From: CAIJXO01 sp041308645
GTDB lineage: Bacteria > Patescibacteriota > Minisyncoccia > Phycocordibacterales > GWA1-40-21
Reading direction: 5' to 3'
Assembly: GCA_041308645.1 (NCBI GenBank)
Contig: JBFZBC010000030.1
Coordinates: 1 to 22,529, forward strand
Length of the DNA: 22,529 bases
The notes under the pieces: generated by a model
Databases searched by the model: none
The model's input: the letters and a program-made list of their open reading frames with translations, nothing else
What the model was told of the DNA's origin: nothing
Translations under genes and position numbers: made by a program
Shown: piece after piece, positions 19,663-22,529 of the stretch
Layout of the letters: the number at the start of each line of letters is the position of its first letter
How positions within the stretch are numbered: position 1 is the stretch's first letter

Positions 19663-21705
19663 ATGCAACATAAATTCAAATTAAAATCTAAATACAAGCC
19701 AGCGGGGGATCAACCACGGGCGATAAAAGAATTAATCACTGGGCTTAAAAAGGGTTATAAAGATCAGACGCTTTTAGGTGTAACTGGTTCAGGTAAGACT
19801 TTTACTATTGCTAATGTGATTGAGAAAGTCCAAAGACCCACTTTAGTGATTGCTCACAACAAAACATTAGCCGCCCAATTAGCTCAAGAATATAAAGATT
19901 TTTTCCCTGATAATGCCGTGCACTATTTTGTTTCCTATTATGATTATTATCAGCCCGAAGCTTATATGCCCATTACAGATACCTATATTGAGAAGGAAGC
20001 AATGATCAATGAAGAAATTGATCGTTTGCGTCACGCTTCTACTCAAGCACTTTTGACTAGAAAGGATGTAATTATCGTAGCTTCAGTCTCCTGCATTTAT
20101 GGTTTAGGATCACCAACAGAATATGAGAAAGTAAATTTAAAGATTGAAATTGGTGAGGAAATTAGTCGTGCAGATATGATAAGGAAGTTTATAAATATTC
20201 ATTTTGAAAGAAATAATACAGATTTAAAATCAGGAGAGTTTCGTGCAGTGGGTAATGCTCTAGAAATAATACCAGTAAATGAAAAAATTATTTATAGAAT
20301 AGATTTTGCAGAGAATAAAATTAAAAGTATTTATAAAATAGACGCAATCACTAGGCGCTTGATCAGTGAAGAGAAAGTTTTTTTCTTATTTCCTGCCAAA
20401 CATTTTATTACAAATGACCAGGAGAAAAATAGAGCCATACAAAGTATAAAAATTGAACTAGAGGCACAACTTAAATATTTAAAAAAAGTAGGGAAAAATT
20501 TGGAGGCAGAAAGATTAAAAAGAAGAACTAATTATGATTTATCTTTAATAAAAGAAGTAGGATATTGTAATGGTATTGAAAACTACTCCCGGCATTTTTC
20601 TGGTAAAGATGCAGGTGAACCACCAGATTCACTGCTTTCGTATTTTCCTAAAGATTTTTTGACTATTATTGATGAATCTCATGTGACAGTGCCTCAGCTT
20701 AATGGTATGTACGCTGGAGATGCTTCCAGGAAGAAAAATTTAATTAATCATGGTTTTCGTTTACCATCAGCTATGGATAATCGTCCATTAAAATTTTCAG
20801 AATTTGTAGAGCGCTTGAAGCAAGTAATTTATACTTCGGCGACACCAAGTGATTATGAGATTGAAAATAGTAGGGCTGTGGTAGAACAAGTTATTCGCCC
20901 AACTGGTTTAATTGATCCTCTAGTTGAAATCCGTGGAATTATTGAAAAGGAAAATTATAAGGGACAAGTCTATGATTTTATTCAGGAAACTCAAAAGGTT
21001 ATTAAGGGTGGCCTGCCCGGCCAGGGTGGACGAGTAATTGCTACTACTTTAACTAAAAAAATGGCTGAAGATTTGAGTCGATATCTTAAAGATAAGGAAA
21101 TAAAAGCAGAGTATTTACATAGTGATATTCAGACTATTGATAGAATAGGAATTTTGACTGATTTTAGGAGAGGTAAATTCGATTGTATTGTGGGTGTTAA
21201 TTTACTTCGTGAGGGTTTAGATTTACCGGAAGTAGAATTTATTGGTATTTTGGATGCAGATAAGGAAGGTTTTTTGCGTTCAGATACCTCTTTAATTCAA
21301 ATAATTGGACGCGCGGCTAGAAATGTGAAAGGGAGGGTAGTACTTTATGCCGATAATATTACCGGTTCTATTAAGAGGGCAATAGGAGAAACTAATAGGA
21401 GAAGAAAAATCCAAGTTGCTTATAATATAAAACACCATATTACACCGAAGACAATCGTAAAAAGTATTAATGACATTATGGAGAGTCTAAAATCTCCACA
21501 CGATAAGGCCATTTCTGAATTATTATTGATAGATAAAGACATAATGATGAAGAATCCTAAAAAAATCATTAAGGAAAAGGAGAGACAGTTGAATGAAGCC
21601 GTGAGGACATTAGATTTTGAGACAGCAGCGATTCTTAGAGATGAAATGGTAGAGTTAAAAAAATATGCTATACTTGTAAACAAGAAAAAGAAAAGAAATG
21701 ATTAG
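19663..21705 (+). CDS. uvrB: UvrABC excision repair helicase subunit B
   Basis: This 680-residue protein is normal in length for UvrB. It has Walker A GVTGSGKT (39-46), the beta-hairpin YYDYYQPEAY (92-101) that probes the DNA strand for damage, and helicase motif TIIDESHVTVPQLNGMY. The C-terminal helicase half includes VYTSATPS-type motif III, VGVNLLREGLDLPEV and QIIGRAARN. The last 40 residues hold the UVR motif LNEAVRTLDFETAAILRDEM, which contacts UvrC. It loads at damage with UvrA and positions UvrC. A weak TATAAA lies at 19652-19657. No LexA palindrome is seen ahead of it. The histidine kinase gene overlaps its last 8 bp. Confidence 0.97.
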   Translation: MQHKFKLKSKYKPAGDQPRAIKELITGLKKGYKDQTLLGVTGSGKTFTIANVIEKVQRPTLVIAHNKTLAAQLAQEYKDFFPDNAVHYFVSYYDYYQPEAYMPITDTYIEKEAMINEEIDRLRHASTQALLTRKDVIIVASVSCIYGLGSPTEYEKVNLKIEIGEEISRADMIRKFINIHFERNNTDLKSGEFRAVGNALEIIPVNEKIIYRIDFAENKIKSIYKIDAITRRLISEEKVFFLFPAKHFITNDQEKNRAIQSIKIELEAQLKYLKKVGKNLEAERLKRRTNYDLSLIKEVGYCNGIENYSRHFSGKDAGEPPDSLLSYFPKDFLTIIDESHVTVPQLNGMYAGDASRKKNLINHGFRLPSAMDNRPLKFSEFVERLKQVIYTSATPSDYEIENSRAVVEQVIRPTGLIDPLVEIRGIIEKENYKGQVYDFIQETQKVIKGGLPGQGGRVIATTLTKKMAEDLSRYLKDKEIKAEYLHSDIQTIDRIGILTDFRRGKFDCIVGVNLLREGLDLPEVEFIGILDADKEGFLRSDTSLIQIIGRAARNVKGRVVLYADNITGSIKRAIGETNRRRKIQVAYNIKHHITPKTIVKSINDIMESLKSPHDKAISELLLIDKDIMMKNPKKIIKEKERQLNEAVRTLDFETAAILRDEMVELKKYAILVNKKKKRND

Positions 21706-22529
21706 TTGGGAAATATTTATAAATATTATAGGTTATTGTTTAGTGATTCTATCTTTTGTTATTTTTTTCTATTTTTTTAATAGAAAGTTTGTCAGACAGA
21801 TTATTGAAAAAGAAATATTTAAAAAAAGATCTGTCGAGTTAGAAGAAGCCGACTATACTAAACAAATTTTTCTAACAGCTATGTCTCATCAGCTGCATAC
21901 TTCTTTGGTTGGCGCAAAATGGTCTATAGAAACTATTTTAAAAGATAAAACCTTTCCTCCTTACGAATTATTAGAGGAAAGTCATAACCGTATTATTAAA
22001 GCGATAGAGATTATTGATAAAATATTGAAAACAGCAGAACTGGAAGTAAACAATAAAAATATAAAACTTAAAAAAGATAAATTTGATTTAAAACAATTAG
22101 TTGATAAAATTATCTCTGGTCAAAGTTACCTAATTAAATCTAAAGGAATTAAACTCATTTTTGAAAGATATGAATCAGTGTTTATTGAGGGAGATGAAAA
22201 AATGCTGCACCTCTCATTGACCAATATTATTGATAATGCTATTCGTTATTCTCCACATGGTATTGTTAAATTTAATTTATTTAATATTGGTACCGATGTT
22301 TTTTTTGTAGTTGAGGACAATGGAGTTGGTATAGACCCTAAAGATTTGGAATTTATTACTTATCAAAAATTTTACCGAGGTAAAAACGCCATGAAGATAG
22401 ACCCCAATGAGAGCGGTGTTGGATTGTATATTACAAAAAAGATACTGCAAATTCATGGTGGAAAAATTGGAATATCGTCAACTTTAGGAAAGGGGACCAA
22501 GGTTTCTGTGACTTTGCCGACAACCCATT
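21698..22529 (+). CDS. Sensor histidine kinase, 3' end cut by the window edge
   Basis: My translation from the ATG at 21698 stays open to the right edge (277 residues). One membrane helix (about 5-27) is followed by a short helical linker and a HisKA dimerisation domain with FLTAMSHQLHTSLVG (His64; the usual SHELRTPL has changed to SHQLHTSL). The HATPase domain has NIIDNAIRYSP (N-box), VEDNGVGI (G1), SGVGLYITKKI (G2) and GTKVSVTLP. There is no extracellular sensor domain, so it probably senses from within the membrane or cytoplasm. It overlaps uvrB by 8 bp, suggesting coupled translation. Its response regulator is not in view. Confidence 0.92.
   Translation, partial: MISWEIFINIIGYCLVILSFVIFFYFFNRKFVRQIIEKEIFKKRSVELEEADYTKQIFLTAMSHQLHTSLVGAKWSIETILKDKTFPPYELLEESHNRIIKAIEIIDKILKTAELEVNNKNIKLKKDKFDLKQLVDKIISGQSYLIKSKGIKLIFERYESVFIEGDEKMLHLSLTNIIDNAIRYSPHGIVKFNLFNIGTDVFFVVEDNGVGIDPKDLEFITYQKFYRGKNAMKIDPNESGVGLYITKKILQIHGGKIGISSTLGKGTKVSVTLPTTH

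Overview
The window is AT-rich (coding DNA looks like roughly one-third G+C), densely packed, and uses TGA as a normal stop. Its gene style points to a Candidate Phyla Radiation / Patescibacteria genome, perhaps Paceibacteria or a relative. Supporting signs are small proteins of CPR type, a membrane-anchored Clp-like ATPase, a short RGG/zinc-ribbon protein next to a tiny basic protein, few Shine-Dalgarno sites, and several genes whose -10 box lies about 6 nt before the ATG. The lineage is inferred from style; no rRNA marker is present.

Left edge (1-1315). A sodium:solute symporter runs off the left edge on the minus strand. Upstream of it on the same strand is a compact hairpin-rich RNA ending in a textbook terminator, so it is either a riboswitch-like attenuator or a small RNA.

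Accessory island (1274-6158, all plus strand). An IS200-like/RAYT transposase is bracketed by perfect 15-bp inverted repeats, and its right end cuts into a Cas2/SinR-like small protein. Then come a Shedu (DUF4263) nuclease overlapped by a zinc-ribbon protein, a protein with a HEPN RNase motif, a protein resembling sigma-70 region 2, and a membrane-anchored Mrr-type nuclease with a topoisomerase-type zinc finger. This is the best candidate for a little-described multi-gene defence system. A GC-rich, strongly folded non-coding block (about 6273-6525) closes the island, and a 13-bp sequence is shared between this block and the terminator on the left.

Housekeeping (6620-12786). These genes are a nucleoside phosphorylase-family protein, a small exported protein, a TrmH/SpoU rRNA methyltransferase, an ABC-F ATPase, the RGG/zinc-ribbon protein with its tiny basic partner, and a LexA locus. 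The LexA locus has a palindromic operator filling the spacer of a consensus promoter, a short helical ORF, and lexA with a second promoter. A small acidic protein and a PAP2 phosphatase follow.

Right part (12779-22529). A two-TM Clp/AAA ATPase with a degenerate first ATPase module forms an operon with a small membrane protein. A secreted CAP-domain protein and a DUF457-like membrane protein follow. A LOG-family phosphoribohydrolase has a 5' leader that appears to fold into a five-helix junction hiding its start codon. Then come tgt (queuosine transglycosylase), uvrB, and a histidine kinase that runs off the right edge.
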